DNA from: Pseudochrobactrum asaccharolyticum
Lineage (GTDB): Bacteria > Pseudomonadota > Alphaproteobacteria > Rhizobiales > Rhizobiaceae
Direction of reading: 5' to 3'
NCBI RefSeq assembly: GCF_003314995.1
Contig: NZ_QNRH01000001.1
Span: 248,001-312,000, forward strand
Length of the DNA stretch: 64,000 nt
Shown here: positions 45,888 to 54,969 of the stretch, in pieces
Position numbering within the stretch: position 1 is the first letter of the stretch
Layout of the letters: each line of letters begins with the position of its first letter
The notes under the pieces: model-generated
Told to the model about the DNA's origin: nothing
Database searches by the model: none
What the model saw: the letters and a program-made list of their open reading frames with translations, nothing else
Made by a program: the position numbers and the translations under genes

Positions 45888-46895
45888 ATGCGCAAAACTT
45901 ATCTGAAGACCTTGGGTGCTCTGGCCGCAACTTTGATGGCCGGTTCAGCGCTCGCTGAAACACTGACCGTTTATACCGTATACGAAGAAGACGAAGCGGC
46001 TGCGTTTCTGGCAGAAGCGAAGAAGGCACTGCCTGATCTCGATATTAATATGTTGCGCCTCTCCAATGGTGATCTTGTTGCGCGTATTATTGCTGAACAG
46101 GCGAACCCTCAGCACGACGTGCTCTGGGGTGTTGCGGTAACATCGCTGTTCAATCCTGATATTATCAAAACGCTTGAGCCTTATAAGCCTGCAAATATTG
46201 ATGCCGTTCCTGCACAGTTCCGCGATAAGGAAGATCGCTGGTTCGCGGTAACCGGTTATATGGCTGCCTTCTGCGTGAATAATGAACGCCTGAAAGCCAA
46301 GGGTCTGACCATGCCGAAATCATGGGCTGATCTGACCGATCCGTCTTTTAAGGGGGAAGTGGTTATGCCGAACCCTGCGTCTTCCGGAACCGGCTATATC
46401 CAGATCGACTCGCTGATCCAGCAGATGGGCAACGAGAAGGGCTGGGCTTTCCTTGATAGTCTCGACAAAAATGTCGCGCAATATATCAAGTCCGGTTCCA
46501 AGCCATGTAACGTCGCTTCGATGGGCGAATATACTGTTGGTGCGTCTTTTGAACTGCGTGCTATCAAAAATATTGCTGAAGGTTACCCGATCACGATGGT
46601 GATCCCGTCGGAAGGTGCCGGTAACGAGCTGGAAGCCAATGCGCTGGTTTCAACATCTAAGAACAAAGATGCCGCCAAGCGCTTTCTGGACTGGACTGTG
46701 AGCAAGCAGGCTGCTGACGAATATTACAAGTGGAAAGCTATTGTAACAATTCCGGGCGGTGAAATGCCGGAGAAGTTCAAAGCTGCCGGTCTGCCTGAAG
46801 ATGTGTCTAAAGTTATGTATCCGCTTGATTTCAAAGCGGCTGCTGATGAGCGTTCAACGATCATCGACACATGGCAGAAAAAATACGAGCGTTAA
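45888..46895 (+). CDS. ABC importer substrate-binding protein, FbpA/PhnS type (putative 2-aminoethylphosphonate)
   Basis: 335-residue periplasmic binding protein with a clear signal peptide (MRKTYLKTLGALAATLMAGS, cleavage after ALA at about 23). It opens ETLTVYTVYEEDEAAAFLAEA and has HDVLWGVAVTSLFNP, MPNPASSGTGY and GYPITMVIPSEGAGNELEANAL, the pattern of the ferric-iron/2-aminoethylphosphonate binding family. The DVLWGVAVTSL stretch is closer to the putative aminoethylphosphonate branch than to iron FbpA, but substrate is not proven. First gene of a three-gene importer. Confidence 0.82.
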   Translation: MRKTYLKTLGALAATLMAGSALAETLTVYTVYEEDEAAAFLAEAKKALPDLDINMLRLSNGDLVARIIAEQANPQHDVLWGVAVTSLFNPDIIKTLEPYKPANIDAVPAQFRDKEDRWFAVTGYMAAFCVNNERLKAKGLTMPKSWADLTDPSFKGEVVMPNPASSGTGYIQIDSLIQQMGNEKGWAFLDSLDKNVAQYIKSGSKPCNVASMGEYTVGASFELRAIKNIAEGYPITMVIPSEGAGNELEANALVSTSKNKDAAKRFLDWTVSKQAADEYYKWKAIVTIPGGEMPEKFKAAGLPEDVSKVMYPLDFKAAADERSTIIDTWQKKYER

Positions 46896-46902
46896 AATGA
46901 AT

Positions 46903-46940
46903 GAGACCGGATTGCTGGGAAGCCAATCCGGTCTCGCTTT
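46903..46940 (+). terminator. Hairpin after the binding-protein gene
   Basis: GAGACCGGATTG (46903-46914) and CAATCCGGTCTC (46924-46935) form a perfect 12-bp stem with a 9-base loop and a short GCTTT tail. Such hairpins often lower expression of the ATPase and permease relative to the binding protein. The 260 bases from here to 47201 hold no recognised gene. Confidence 0.75.
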
Positions 46941-47201
46941 ATGTGCTTAAATTTATTGCAGTCTGAAACGGGACTGCCAAAAATGAACAATAACAGGGAA
47001 CGCACAGTGTTGTGACACCGTGCATACAAAACAGCAGTCGGAGCAAGACGATAACCACTATGCGAGTCTTTCGCAGGCGATTTTTGTTGTCGTCCGGTTT
47101 GCACAAAACTGCATGAAATCAAAGAAGTGAGGATGACCGGCCTGTTTCATGCGGGGCGGGCTATATTCTCATCAAAACAAAATACCAAAGGATGTATACC
47201 A

Positions 47202-48272
47202 ATGGATTTGAATATTCAGAACGTCGTCAAGAAATATGGCTCAGTCAAAGCTCTCGATAATGTCTCTCTGAATATTCCGCACGGCTCTCTGGTGTGTTTT
47301 CTCGGACCTTCCGGCTGCGGAAAAACCACCTTATTGCGTTCAGTCGCCGGGCTTGAAGACATTGATTCCGGCAAGATCATGCTGGGCGATGCTGATCTGT
47401 CCCATACTCCGGCGCGTTCACGTAATTTCGGCGTGGTGTTTCAGTCCTATTCGCTGTTCCCGCATATGACTGCGTCTCGTAATATTGCCTATGGTCTGGA
47501 ATGCCGGAACTGGACAAAAGCGCAAATCGCAACACGCGTGCGTGAAATGCTGAATCTGGTGCATCTGGACAGTCAGGCAGAGAAACTGCCGGCACAAATG
47601 TCCGGTGGCCAGCAGCAGCGTATCGCGATTGCACGCGCTTTGGCACCTAATCCGTCACTGTTATTGTTGGATGAACCACTCTCGGCGCTGGATGCGAAAG
47701 TGCGTGAAGAACTGCGCAATGAAATCCGTGCGCTGCAAAAGCGCGTTGGCATTACCACTATCATGGTGACGCATGATCAGGAAGAAGCGCTGGCCATGGC
47801 GGATGTGATTGTGGTGATGAAGGACGGTCATATTGAACAGACCGGAACACCGCAAATGCTGTATCAGCAGCCGCAAACCAGCTTCGTAGCCGACTTCATC
47901 GGACGTATGAATATTCTGCCGGTTGATAAAGTCGCTGATGGTGAGCTGCATTTTGCCGATAAAGTTCTGAAACTCGATCAGCTGAATAACTGCCATACAG
48001 GGCAGATCAGCAAAGTGGGCATCCGGCCGGAATCCATCAATCTGCTACCGGCATCACAGTCTGTTGCGGATGATAATTATTTCCCTGCCACCATTCGCAG
48101 CCAGATTTATCTGGGGCATATATCGCGGCTGGAAGTGGTGCCGGATAAGAGACCGGATATTAAAATTCATGTAGAGATGCATGGTGCTGCCAATAAAAAC
48201 GGCGTGCTGCCGCAGACCGGTGAAGCGGTGACCGTTCATCTGCCAGCCGAAGCGCTGCGGGTGTTGTCATGA
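47202..48272 (+). CDS. ABC importer ATPase (PhnT/FbpC-like)
   Basis: 356 residues. Walker A GPSGCGKTT (about 37-45), Q loop VVFQSYSLFPHMT, signature MSGGQQQRIAIARAL (about 136-150), Walker B LLLLDEPLSALDA and H-loop VTHDQEEALAMAD. The C-terminal 100 residues are a TOBE-type domain. The ATG at 47202 was chosen because the domain starts at residue 1 and AAAGGA lies 9 bases upstream; a longer frame from 47127 adds unrelated residues. Its stop overlaps the permease start (ATGA). Confidence 0.92.
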   Translation: MDLNIQNVVKKYGSVKALDNVSLNIPHGSLVCFLGPSGCGKTTLLRSVAGLEDIDSGKIMLGDADLSHTPARSRNFGVVFQSYSLFPHMTASRNIAYGLECRNWTKAQIATRVREMLNLVHLDSQAEKLPAQMSGGQQQRIAIARALAPNPSLLLLDEPLSALDAKVREELRNEIRALQKRVGITTIMVTHDQEEALAMADVIVVMKDGHIEQTGTPQMLYQQPQTSFVADFIGRMNILPVDKVADGELHFADKVLKLDQLNNCHTGQISKVGIRPESINLLPASQSVADDNYFPATIRSQIYLGHISRLEVVPDKRPDIKIHVEMHGAANKNGVLPQTGEAVTVHLPAEALRVLS

Positions 48273-49963
48273 GTAGCGCCGGTGTCTCTGTGTCCGCGAC
48301 GACCGGCGCCGGTTTGAAGCGCGGTCTGTTCAGCGATAATTTTATGTCATGGGCTGTCACCATTGGTGTCACAGCACTGATCCTGATCTTTCTGGTTATG
48401 CCGCTCTGGGCCATTCTCGTACTTGGTTTCAGCACACCGGCAGGTTTTGGTCTCGGCAACTTTATCAGCACATTCACAGCCGCCCGCTTTTGGACATTGG
48501 TGCTCAACAGTCTGGGCATGGCGCTGACCTGTACAATCCTCGTCACCAGCATGGCCTATGCCTATGCCTATACACTGCAACGGGCGCATGTTCCGTTCAA
48601 ATCCTTGTTGCGCATGGCAGCGCTGATCCCGCTTTTTGCACCATCACTTGTGCAGGCGCAGGGGCTGGTTCTGCTGCTCGGACGCAATGGTATCCTCAAC
48701 CGCTGGATGGGAATGGATATTGATATTTATGGCTTCTGGGGTGTGGTGATTGCCAATGCGCTTTATGCCTTTCCTTATGCCTTTCTGATCCTCTCGGCAG
48801 CCTTAGCGGTAAGCGATGCACGTCTGCATGAAAGTGCGGAAGTCTTGGGAGCTGGGCCTTGGCGCATTTTCCGTACGCAGACTTTGCCTGCCACGCGCTA
48901 TGGTCTGGCGGCAGCCTGTTTCGTGGTATTCAATCTGGTGCTGACGGATTTCGGTAATCCGATGGTGATCGGTGGCGATTTCAATGTGCTGGCGACCGAA
49001 GTGTATAATCAGGTTATCGGGCAGGCGCAGTTTGGGCTTGGCGCGGTTATCGGGATTGTGCTGTTGCTGCCAGCGATTTTTGCCAAGATTGTTGAGAAAC
49101 GCCTGACCAAACAGCAACAGGCGCTGCTTACCTCGCAAGCGCGACCGATGGTTGTCCGTCCGTCCCGCAAACGTGATTTGTTCTTGGGTATCTATGCCTA
49201 TGTTATTCTGGCTTTGATCCTGAGTGTTATTCTGGTTGTGGTTCTGGCGAGTTTTGTCAAACTGTGGCCATATAATATGACTTTCACGCTGCAGCATTAT
49301 CAGTTCGATGTGCAGAACGGCACAGCACCTTTGTGGAACAGTGTGAAGATCAGTCTGGCAACAGCAGTATTGGGTGTAGCGATTGCCGGTATGACCGCGA
49401 TTGCGGTGCAGAAGTTTAAAAATCCGCTGACCGGCCCGCTGGCATTTCTGGCTATTCTGCCATCTGCTGTGCCGGGGATGGTACTGGGGCTTGGCTATGT
49501 ACTGGCTTTCAATAATCCGTCCAATCCGCTGCATTTTCTCTATGGCAGTTTTGCGCTGATTATCATTCTCAGTGTCTATTATAATCACGCCCATGCATTC
49601 CTGATTTCCTCAACCAGCCTGAAACAGATCAGCGGTTCTTTTGATGAGGCATCGACCATGCTGGGCGGCAGTGTGGTGACAACACTGCGTAAAGTAACAC
49701 TGCCATTGCTCTGGCCGACATTGCTGGGCGTAGGGGTCTTGTTCTTCATGCGTACGATGGTGTCGCTGTCTGCGGTGATCTTTCTCACCACACCGTCAAC
49801 ACAGGTCGCATCAATCTCCGTGCTGCAATTGTCTGATCGCGGAGCGGTTAATCAGGCGGCAGCATTCTCGGTCTGTATCATGCTGATTGTGATTGCAGCC
49901 TTGCTGATCGTGCGCGGTATTCTCTGGGCATTCGGTGCCAAACACGTGACACTGATCCGCTAA
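48269..49963 (+). CDS. ABC importer permease, two fused permease domains
   Basis: 564 residues with about twelve membrane helices, a fusion of two BPD_transp_1 domains as in the FbpB and putative aminoethylphosphonate families. Each half has an EAA-type coupling loop: AEVLGAGPWRIFRTQTLPA in the first and DEASTMLGGSVVTTLRKVTLP in the second. It overlaps the ATPase gene by four bases. A terminator follows at 49981. Confidence 0.92.
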   Translation: MSSAGVSVSATTGAGLKRGLFSDNFMSWAVTIGVTALILIFLVMPLWAILVLGFSTPAGFGLGNFISTFTAARFWTLVLNSLGMALTCTILVTSMAYAYAYTLQRAHVPFKSLLRMAALIPLFAPSLVQAQGLVLLLGRNGILNRWMGMDIDIYGFWGVVIANALYAFPYAFLILSAALAVSDARLHESAEVLGAGPWRIFRTQTLPATRYGLAAACFVVFNLVLTDFGNPMVIGGDFNVLATEVYNQVIGQAQFGLGAVIGIVLLLPAIFAKIVEKRLTKQQQALLTSQARPMVVRPSRKRDLFLGIYAYVILALILSVILVVVLASFVKLWPYNMTFTLQHYQFDVQNGTAPLWNSVKISLATAVLGVAIAGMTAIAVQKFKNPLTGPLAFLAILPSAVPGMVLGLGYVLAFNNPSNPLHFLYGSFALIIILSVYYNHAHAFLISSTSLKQISGSFDEASTMLGGSVVTTLRKVTLPLLWPTLLGVGVLFFMRTMVSLSAVIFLTTPSTQVASISVLQLSDRGAVNQAAAFSVCIMLIVIAALLIVRGILWAFGAKHVTLIR

Positions 49964-49980
49964 ATCAAAACAACGCAAAC

Positions 49981-50016
49981 AAAAAAGCCCGCCTCATCAC
50001 TGAGGCGGGCTTTTAA
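49981..50016. terminator. Bidirectional terminator between permease and aminotransferase
   Basis: AAAAGCCCGCCTCA (49983-49996) pairs with TGAGGCGGGCTTTT (50001-50014), a perfect 14-bp stem with a 4-base loop and flanking A/T tracts. Confidence 0.93.
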
Positions 50017-50031
50017 AGTTAGTGCAACCAA

Positions 50032-51219
50032 TCAGGCCGCTTTTTCCAGCGTTATGCGTTGTGCAAGCCGCACCATACCGGCGCAGGCATCATCAATCTG
50101 ATGATCTGCCACGCTGAGACTGAGACGCAGGAAGCCGACAAGATTGCTGCCAAAGGAATCGCCGGGCATTGTGGCGATCTTTTCTTCTTCAAGCAGGCGC
50201 ATGGCGAAGTCTGCACCGGTCAGACCGGTGGCACGGATATCAACCAGAATAAACATACCTGCCTGAGGGATTTTGCAGGCGATGCCAGCCTGACCATCCA
50301 AGCGCTCGGAAATCATCTGCGCACGGCGATAAAAATTCTCCAGCATCTGCTTGGCCGCCGTTGCCGGACGGTTCAGCGCATAGGCTGTCATATCGGCGAT
50401 GAATGGCTGCACGCCAAACAGCAGATATTCGGACAAAGGCAGCAGCCGGTCGGTGAATTCCTCAGGGCCGATGCACCAACCGCTGCGGAAACCCGGAGCC
50501 GAATGGGATTTGGAAATGGATGCAACCACAACAGTGCGTTCGGCCAGTTCCGGTATGTCGAGCGGTGAGGAAAACTCACCGTTGAAGACCAGCAGTTCAT
50601 AAACCTCATCGGAAATGATCCAGAGATTATGCTTGATGCAAACCTCGCCGATTGCCGCGATTTCTTCGCGGCTCAGCATAGCGCCGGTCGGGTTGTGCGG
50701 CGAGTTAAGCAGCAGCACACGCGAGCGTGGCGTAATTGCTTTTTCCAGATCGGCAGCCTGCAGGCGGAAACCGTTCTCCTCACTGACCGGCACATAGACC
50801 GGTGTGGCGCCGGTTGCTTTAATCACGCCTTCATAAGTGGCATAGCAAGGATTTGTGGTGATAACTTCATCACCTTCCTCAGCCAAGCCGAACATGGCAA
50901 TGGCCAGCGCACTCTGTGTGCCGGGGAAGCAAAGAATTTGCTTCTGGCTGATTTCGCGACCAGTACGCTTGGAATACTTATCAGACAATGCAGCGAGGAT
51001 TGAAGGCTCACCGCGACCGCCGGTGTAACGGGTGCGGCCTGCGCGCATGGAGCGTGCGGCTTCATCAATCATATCCGCAGGTGTCGGAATATCCGGCTCG
51101 CCGATGGTCAGTTCGATAATTTCTTCACCAGCGGCTTTCATGTCGCGGGCGCGCATATGGACAGCCCATTTATGTGAACCCTGACTGCTCAGACGCTCGG
51201 TAATTCGTGCGTAACGCAT
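50032..51219 (-). CDS. PLP-dependent class I aminotransferase
   Basis: 395-residue fold-type I aminotransferase of the aspartate/aromatic group. Seen: ELTIGEPDIPTP, RYTGGRGEPSILAAL, LNSPHNPTGAMLSREEI with the PLP-contact Asn, SDEVYELLVF and the Schiff-base lysine in VASISKSHSAPGFRSGW (about 235). The C-terminal AMRLLEEEKIATMPGDSFG carries the carboxylate-binding region. Amino donor unknown. It converges on the importer operon rather than being part of it, so a link to phosphonate use is weak. Confidence 0.92.
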   Translation of the reverse strand: MRYARITERLSSQGSHKWAVHMRARDMKAAGEEIIELTIGEPDIPTPADMIDEAARSMRAGRTRYTGGRGEPSILAALSDKYSKRTGREISQKQILCFPGTQSALAIAMFGLAEEGDEVITTNPCYATYEGVIKATGATPVYVPVSEENGFRLQAADLEKAITPRSRVLLLNSPHNPTGAMLSREEIAAIGEVCIKHNLWIISDEVYELLVFNGEFSSPLDIPELAERTVVVASISKSHSAPGFRSGWCIGPEEFTDRLLPLSEYLLFGVQPFIADMTAYALNRPATAAKQMLENFYRRAQMISERLDGQAGIACKIPQAGMFILVDIRATGLTGADFAMRLLEEEKIATMPGDSFGSNLVGFLRLSLSVADHQIDDACAGMVRLAQRITLEKAA

Positions 51220-51263
51220 CTTGAGCGCTCCTCCATATTTTTATTTATGCTTGCTGCATCTTG

Positions 51264-51366
51264 TAGAGCATCATTCCTTAAACTTGGACTGGTTCAGTGA
51301 AATTATGCTCTAATTTTAAAGTTTTAGAGCGACCAATATGTGCCAGATCCGGCACACGGCGCTCTA
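51264..51366. repeat. RIME-like tandem hairpin element, copy C (diverged)
   Basis: TAGAGCAT (51264-51271) pairs with ATGCTCTA (51305-51312), then TAGAGC (51325-51330) with GCTCTA (51361-51366), with an inner TGTGCC/GGCACA stem (51339-51356). The AGAGC ends and size match the repeats at 33048 and 60157, but the body differs. It lies in the 341-base gap (51220-51560) upstream of the aminotransferase; the remainder of that gap is A/T-rich with no other feature seen. Confidence 0.6.
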
Positions 51367-51560
51367 GTAATTCCTGCGTTGTATCGCATGAACCGAAGAT
51401 AAGACCAGTGATGTTTCTGCATAATGTCAGAAAAGCATGCAAAATATGGTGAGAATTAATGTCTTACATTATAATATGTTGAGATGTTCAGGCTTGTCAT
51501 TGGCGGACAGAGTTTATAACCATCCATGATAATTCTTTGATCTGTCCCATGAGGCTTTTT

Positions 51561-51803
51561 ATGACCAATACAAATTTGACGCTTTTTATCTGTGATCTGC
51601 TGAGTGCCGCGGGTTCAGTCACAGTGCTGATCGGCTTGCTGATTGTGCTGTTGTCGACATCGCTGGAAAGCAGCAACGGGCAGGGTTCAGGTAAAAATTA
51701 CATTGTCAAAGCGTCGAAACATTTCAGAACCGGTTTGGTTCTTGCCATTCTCGGCTTTCTGCTGCTGTCGATGTCGTCTTCATTCGAGCTGATGATTTAC
51801 TAA
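51561..51803 (+). CDS. Small two-helix membrane protein, unknown
   Basis: 80 residues with two hydrophobic helices (about 9-34 and 57-77) joined by a polar, Gly/Ser/Lys-rich loop (SNGQGSGKNYIVKASK). No family recognised. The ATG at 51561 has GAGG 7 bases upstream; an ATG at 51549 is possible. It precedes another unknown membrane gene by 47 bases on the same strand, so the two may be co-expressed. Confidence 0.7.
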   Translation: MTNTNLTLFICDLLSAAGSVTVLIGLLIVLLSTSLESSNGQGSGKNYIVKASKHFRTGLVLAILGFLLLSMSSSFELMIY

Positions 51804-51850
51804 GCCGCGTCAGCGATTGAAGTGCGCATACTGATAAAGGGGGGATTGTG

Positions 51851-52432
51851 ATGGCCGTAGATAGTCTTGTTAGCCAGACCGATATGTTCTCTCACATGCG
51901 CATCATCAACGGCATGGGCATAAGCCTGTGCCTGTCGCGACTGTTGATTTTTGTTTCCAGATTTATTCAGCATCCATCCAAGAACAAAATATCCTATATC
52001 CACTCCGGTTGGATGCTAATTGTATTTTTATGGATTATCCAGTTCTGGTGGGATTATCTGTTCGAGAGCAGCGGCAAAACCTACGATATCTATCTTTATG
52101 TGCTGGAGCTTTTCTACGTTTTTGGCCTGTTTTTCATCTGTGTTACCTTAACGCCGGATGATGTTAAGGAATACGGAGACTATGAGAGCTATTTCTTTTC
52201 GAGGAAGAAATGGCTGTTCTCTCTTTTCATTTTTATCAATTTTGTACAGAGCATTGAGGGGATCAGAGAAGCTTATCTGAAAAGCGATTTCAGCGATATG
52301 AAACTTGAACTCTGGGTGTTGCTTTTATCGACCATCGTTATTCTGGTTGCGATGAATATTAAACGCAGACGATTTCAATATTATATGATTGGCTTGTTGA
52401 TCCTTTTAATCCTGCTGGATTTCTTTTCCTGA
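51851..52432 (+). CDS. Multi-pass membrane protein, unknown
   Basis: 193 residues with about six hydrophobic segments (about 20-36, 51-67, 82-100, 118-133, 150-168, 175-191), many aromatic residues (SGWMLIVFLWIIQFWWDYLF) and charged loops (TPDDVKEYGDYESYFFSRKK). No family recognised. The ATG follows AAGGGGGG by about 6 bases, a strong site; a GTG one codon earlier is less likely. The gene ends in a run of Leu/Ile and DFFS. Neighbouring ugp genes start 155 bases downstream. Confidence 0.78.
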   Translation: MAVDSLVSQTDMFSHMRIINGMGISLCLSRLLIFVSRFIQHPSKNKISYIHSGWMLIVFLWIIQFWWDYLFESSGKTYDIYLYVLELFYVFGLFFICVTLTPDDVKEYGDYESYFFSRKKWLFSLFIFINFVQSIEGIREAYLKSDFSDMKLELWVLLLSTIVILVAMNIKRRRFQYYMIGLLILLILLDFFS

Positions 52433-52533
52433 CAGACCCGATGCCAGACTGATTGCGTGATGCGATACGCTGATATTACCGGACAGTCTGGTTTTTGTGT
52501 GTTTCATAAATTTGATTCACAAGCGTTAATTCA

Positions 52534-52540
52534 CTGTCAT
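52534..52540 (+). promoter_or_regulatory. Possible PHO half-box upstream of ugpB
   Basis: CTGTCAT matches one half of the PhoB box (CTGTCAT-N4-CTGTCAT) 47 bases before the ugpB ATG; the second half is not convincing. PhoB control of ugp is known in rhizobia, so it is listed as a weak candidate. Confidence 0.3.
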
Positions 52541-52587
52541 ATCCACCCTCTATTGCGGAACCAGTTTTTCAACAAACAGGATCTGCA

Positions 52588-53886
52588 ATGTTCAGAAAAC
52601 TTTCAATCGCCGCTATGACACTGACTGTCTCTGCCACATCGTCAATGGCTGCGACCAATATCAGCTGGTGGCATGGTATGGGCGGCGCGAATGCTGATGT
52701 GATCAATGAAGTGTCAAAGCGCTTCAATGAAGCCCAGCAGTCCTGTGCACTGACACCGGTTTCCAAAGGCTCTTACGAAGAAGCGCTGGCTTCCGGTATT
52801 GCTGCATTCCGCTCCGGTGAGCAGCCGAATATTCTTCAGGTTTTTGATGCCGGTGCAGCCACCATTATCAATGCCAAAGGCGCGACCGTGCCTGCTGAAG
52901 ACCTGATTAATAATGCCGGTTATAAATTTGACCGTGAAGCCTTTATCGAAGGCGTGCGCTATTTCTATGCGGCACCGGATGGCAAATTTGTTGGTATGCC
53001 GTTCAACTCCTCCGCGCCGATCATGTATATCAACACTGATGCGCTGAAAAAGGCCGGTGTTGAAGCGCCAAAGACCTGGGAAGAGTTTGAAGCTATTGCA
53101 CCAAAGCTCAAAGAAGCAGGCTATATCCCGCTGACCGCTTCGCAGCTGACATGGCAGTTCACCGAGAACTTCTTCTCCCGTCAGAACATTCAGTTCGCCA
53201 CCAATAATAACGGTTATGATAGCGTTCAGGACACAAAACTGAATGTGACTGATCCGAACCTCATCATGATGTTCGACAAGCTGAAAGACTGGGCTGATAA
53301 AGGCTATTTTGGCTTCTACGGTGCAGGCTGGGCAGACAATCAGAAGCCTTTTGATGAAGGTAAAGTTGCCTTCTGGATCGGTTCTTCCGGTTCATTCGGT
53401 GGCCTGCAGAAAACTGCAAAAATGGAATTCTCCGCTGACTTCCTGCCATACTGGAAAGCCGTTGACGGCGCAGGTACCAACACATTTATCGGTGGTGCGG
53501 CTCTGTTCGCTATGGCCGGTAAGCCGGATGCAGAAAACAAATGCGTTGCTGACTTCTTCCAGTTTCTGACGTCGCCGGAAGTGCAGAAATATTACCATCA
53601 GGCAACCGGCTATGTGGCAATCACCAAAGCTGCATATGAATTGGCAAAATCTGAAGGCTATTACGAAAAGACACCGGTTGCCGAAGTCGGCATCAAGCAG
53701 CTGATGCTGCCGTCGGGTGAATGGTCGAAGGGCTACCGCCTCGGTTTCTATCCGCAGATCCGTACCATCATGGAACGCGAATATAACCGTATTTTCTCCG
53801 GTGAAACCACTGTTAAACAGGCTTTCGAAACCATCGAAAAAGAAGGCAACGACCTGCTGACCCGTTTCGCAAAGACCGCGAACTAA
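52588..53886 (+). CDS. ugpB: sn-glycerol-3-phosphate ABC importer binding protein
   Basis: 432-residue periplasmic protein, signal peptide 1-21 (ending SMA). It opens TNISWWHGMGGANADVINEV and continues with NILQVFDAGAATIINAKGA and MPFNSSAPIMYINTDALKKAG, the UgpB pattern. It binds glycerol-3-phosphate and in many bacteria glycerophosphodiesters such as glycerophosphocholine. ATG with CAGGA upstream; heads the operon ugpBAEC plus the hydrolase. Confidence 0.94.
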   Translation: MFRKLSIAAMTLTVSATSSMAATNISWWHGMGGANADVINEVSKRFNEAQQSCALTPVSKGSYEEALASGIAAFRSGEQPNILQVFDAGAATIINAKGATVPAEDLINNAGYKFDREAFIEGVRYFYAAPDGKFVGMPFNSSAPIMYINTDALKKAGVEAPKTWEEFEAIAPKLKEAGYIPLTASQLTWQFTENFFSRQNIQFATNNNGYDSVQDTKLNVTDPNLIMMFDKLKDWADKGYFGFYGAGWADNQKPFDEGKVAFWIGSSGSFGGLQKTAKMEFSADFLPYWKAVDGAGTNTFIGGAALFAMAGKPDAENKCVADFFQFLTSPEVQKYYHQATGYVAITKAAYELAKSEGYYEKTPVAEVGIKQLMLPSGEWSKGYRLGFYPQIRTIMEREYNRIFSGETTVKQAFETIEKEGNDLLTRFAKTAN

Positions 53887-53985
53887 CAACTGAGAGATTT
53901 CTCTCAACGTGATGAACGGGGTCGGAGCAAACCATGCCTGACCCCGTTTTCAATCCACTCTTCTCAAAAGACGGGGATTTGCCGC

Positions 53986-54957
53986 GTGGCATATATCCAG
54001 ACTTCTAAACCATCAAAACTGGCAGGGCTTTTCGCGCGCTTACCAAGGCTTGGTAATGCAAAGCAGGCAGAACCGGCCAAGCGTGTGCAGTTTAACTCAC
54101 GCCTGCTGCCTTATCTGTTGCTGGCGCCACAGCTGGCTGTTGTTTTGATTTTCTTTTACTGGCCGTCTGTTCAGGCCATTCAGTCATCCTTCTATATTGA
54201 AGACCCATTCGGCTTCGGCTCAACCTTTGTCGGACTGGAGAATTATACGGATGTGCTGGTCAGCCCTGAATATCGCGGCATTGCCGGTTTTACGGCGATC
54301 TTTACAATTATCGTGACAGCTTTGTCGCTGGGCATTGGCATGTTGCTGGCGGTAAAAGCCGATGCAGTGATCCGGGGCAATGCCACTTATAAAACCGTGC
54401 TGATTTCGGTCTATGCTATTGCGCCGCCGGTTGCCGGTCTCATCGGAATGATGATGTTCGATCAGCATATCGGCCCGTTTGTAAAAATGGCTGCATGGTT
54501 TGGCTGGGATATGAAAGTCGGGTTGAATTATTTTGACACTGCTTTTGCGATGATCGTTGTGTCGGTTTGGAAGCAGATCCCTTATAATTTCATTTTCATC
54601 TTGTCCGGCTTGCAGGCGGTTCCGGCCTCGGTGCGTGAGGCCGCGGTGATGGATTGCCGCTCGGGTGCCCGTCGTTTCCGCACGGTTATTCTGCCTTTGC
54701 TGGCGCCGACAGTGTTCTTCTTGCTGATTATCAATATCACCTATTCGCTGTTCGATACTTTCGGGGTGATCGACGTGATGGTGAAGGATAAGGCCGCCAA
54801 TAACCCGATTACGCTGGTCTATAAAGTGTTCATGGATGGCTTCCGCGGCAATGATATCGGCAGCTCTTCGGCACAGTCCGTCATTCTGATGCTGGTCGTG
54901 TTTACCCTGACCATCGTGCAGTTCCGCTTCGTCGAGCGGCGCATTCACTATAATTAA
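53986..54957 (+). CDS. ugpA: Glycerol-3-phosphate importer permease UgpA (GTG start)
   Basis: 323-residue MalF-type permease with six helices (about 40-310). The ATPase-coupling loop is REAAVMDCRSGARRFRTVILP (EAA loop). It starts at a GTG with GGGGAT 10 bases upstream; no ATG precedes the conserved start. Pairs with UgpE. A 99-base gap after ugpB holds no obvious terminator. Confidence 0.94.
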   Translation: MAYIQTSKPSKLAGLFARLPRLGNAKQAEPAKRVQFNSRLLPYLLLAPQLAVVLIFFYWPSVQAIQSSFYIEDPFGFGSTFVGLENYTDVLVSPEYRGIAGFTAIFTIIVTALSLGIGMLLAVKADAVIRGNATYKTVLISVYAIAPPVAGLIGMMMFDQHIGPFVKMAAWFGWDMKVGLNYFDTAFAMIVVSVWKQIPYNFIFILSGLQAVPASVREAAVMDCRSGARRFRTVILPLLAPTVFFLLIINITYSLFDTFGVIDVMVKDKAANNPITLVYKVFMDGFRGNDIGSSSAQSVILMLVVFTLTIVQFRFVERRIHYN

Positions 54958-54969
54958 ACAGGACATGTG

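Noticed and set aside
46892-47122. 76-codon minus-strand frame between the binding-protein and ATPase genes
   Set aside because: It overlaps the hairpin and the 3' end of the binding-protein gene, with no ribosome site or known family.
48803-49594. 263-codon minus-strand frame opposite the permease gene
   Set aside because: Antisense of the second half of a fused permease; Gln/His-rich composition typical of antisense frames.
52523-52551. Complete PhoB box upstream of ugpB
   Set aside because: Only one CTGTCAT half is present; the 11-base-shifted second half matches poorly on either side, so just a weak half site is listed.
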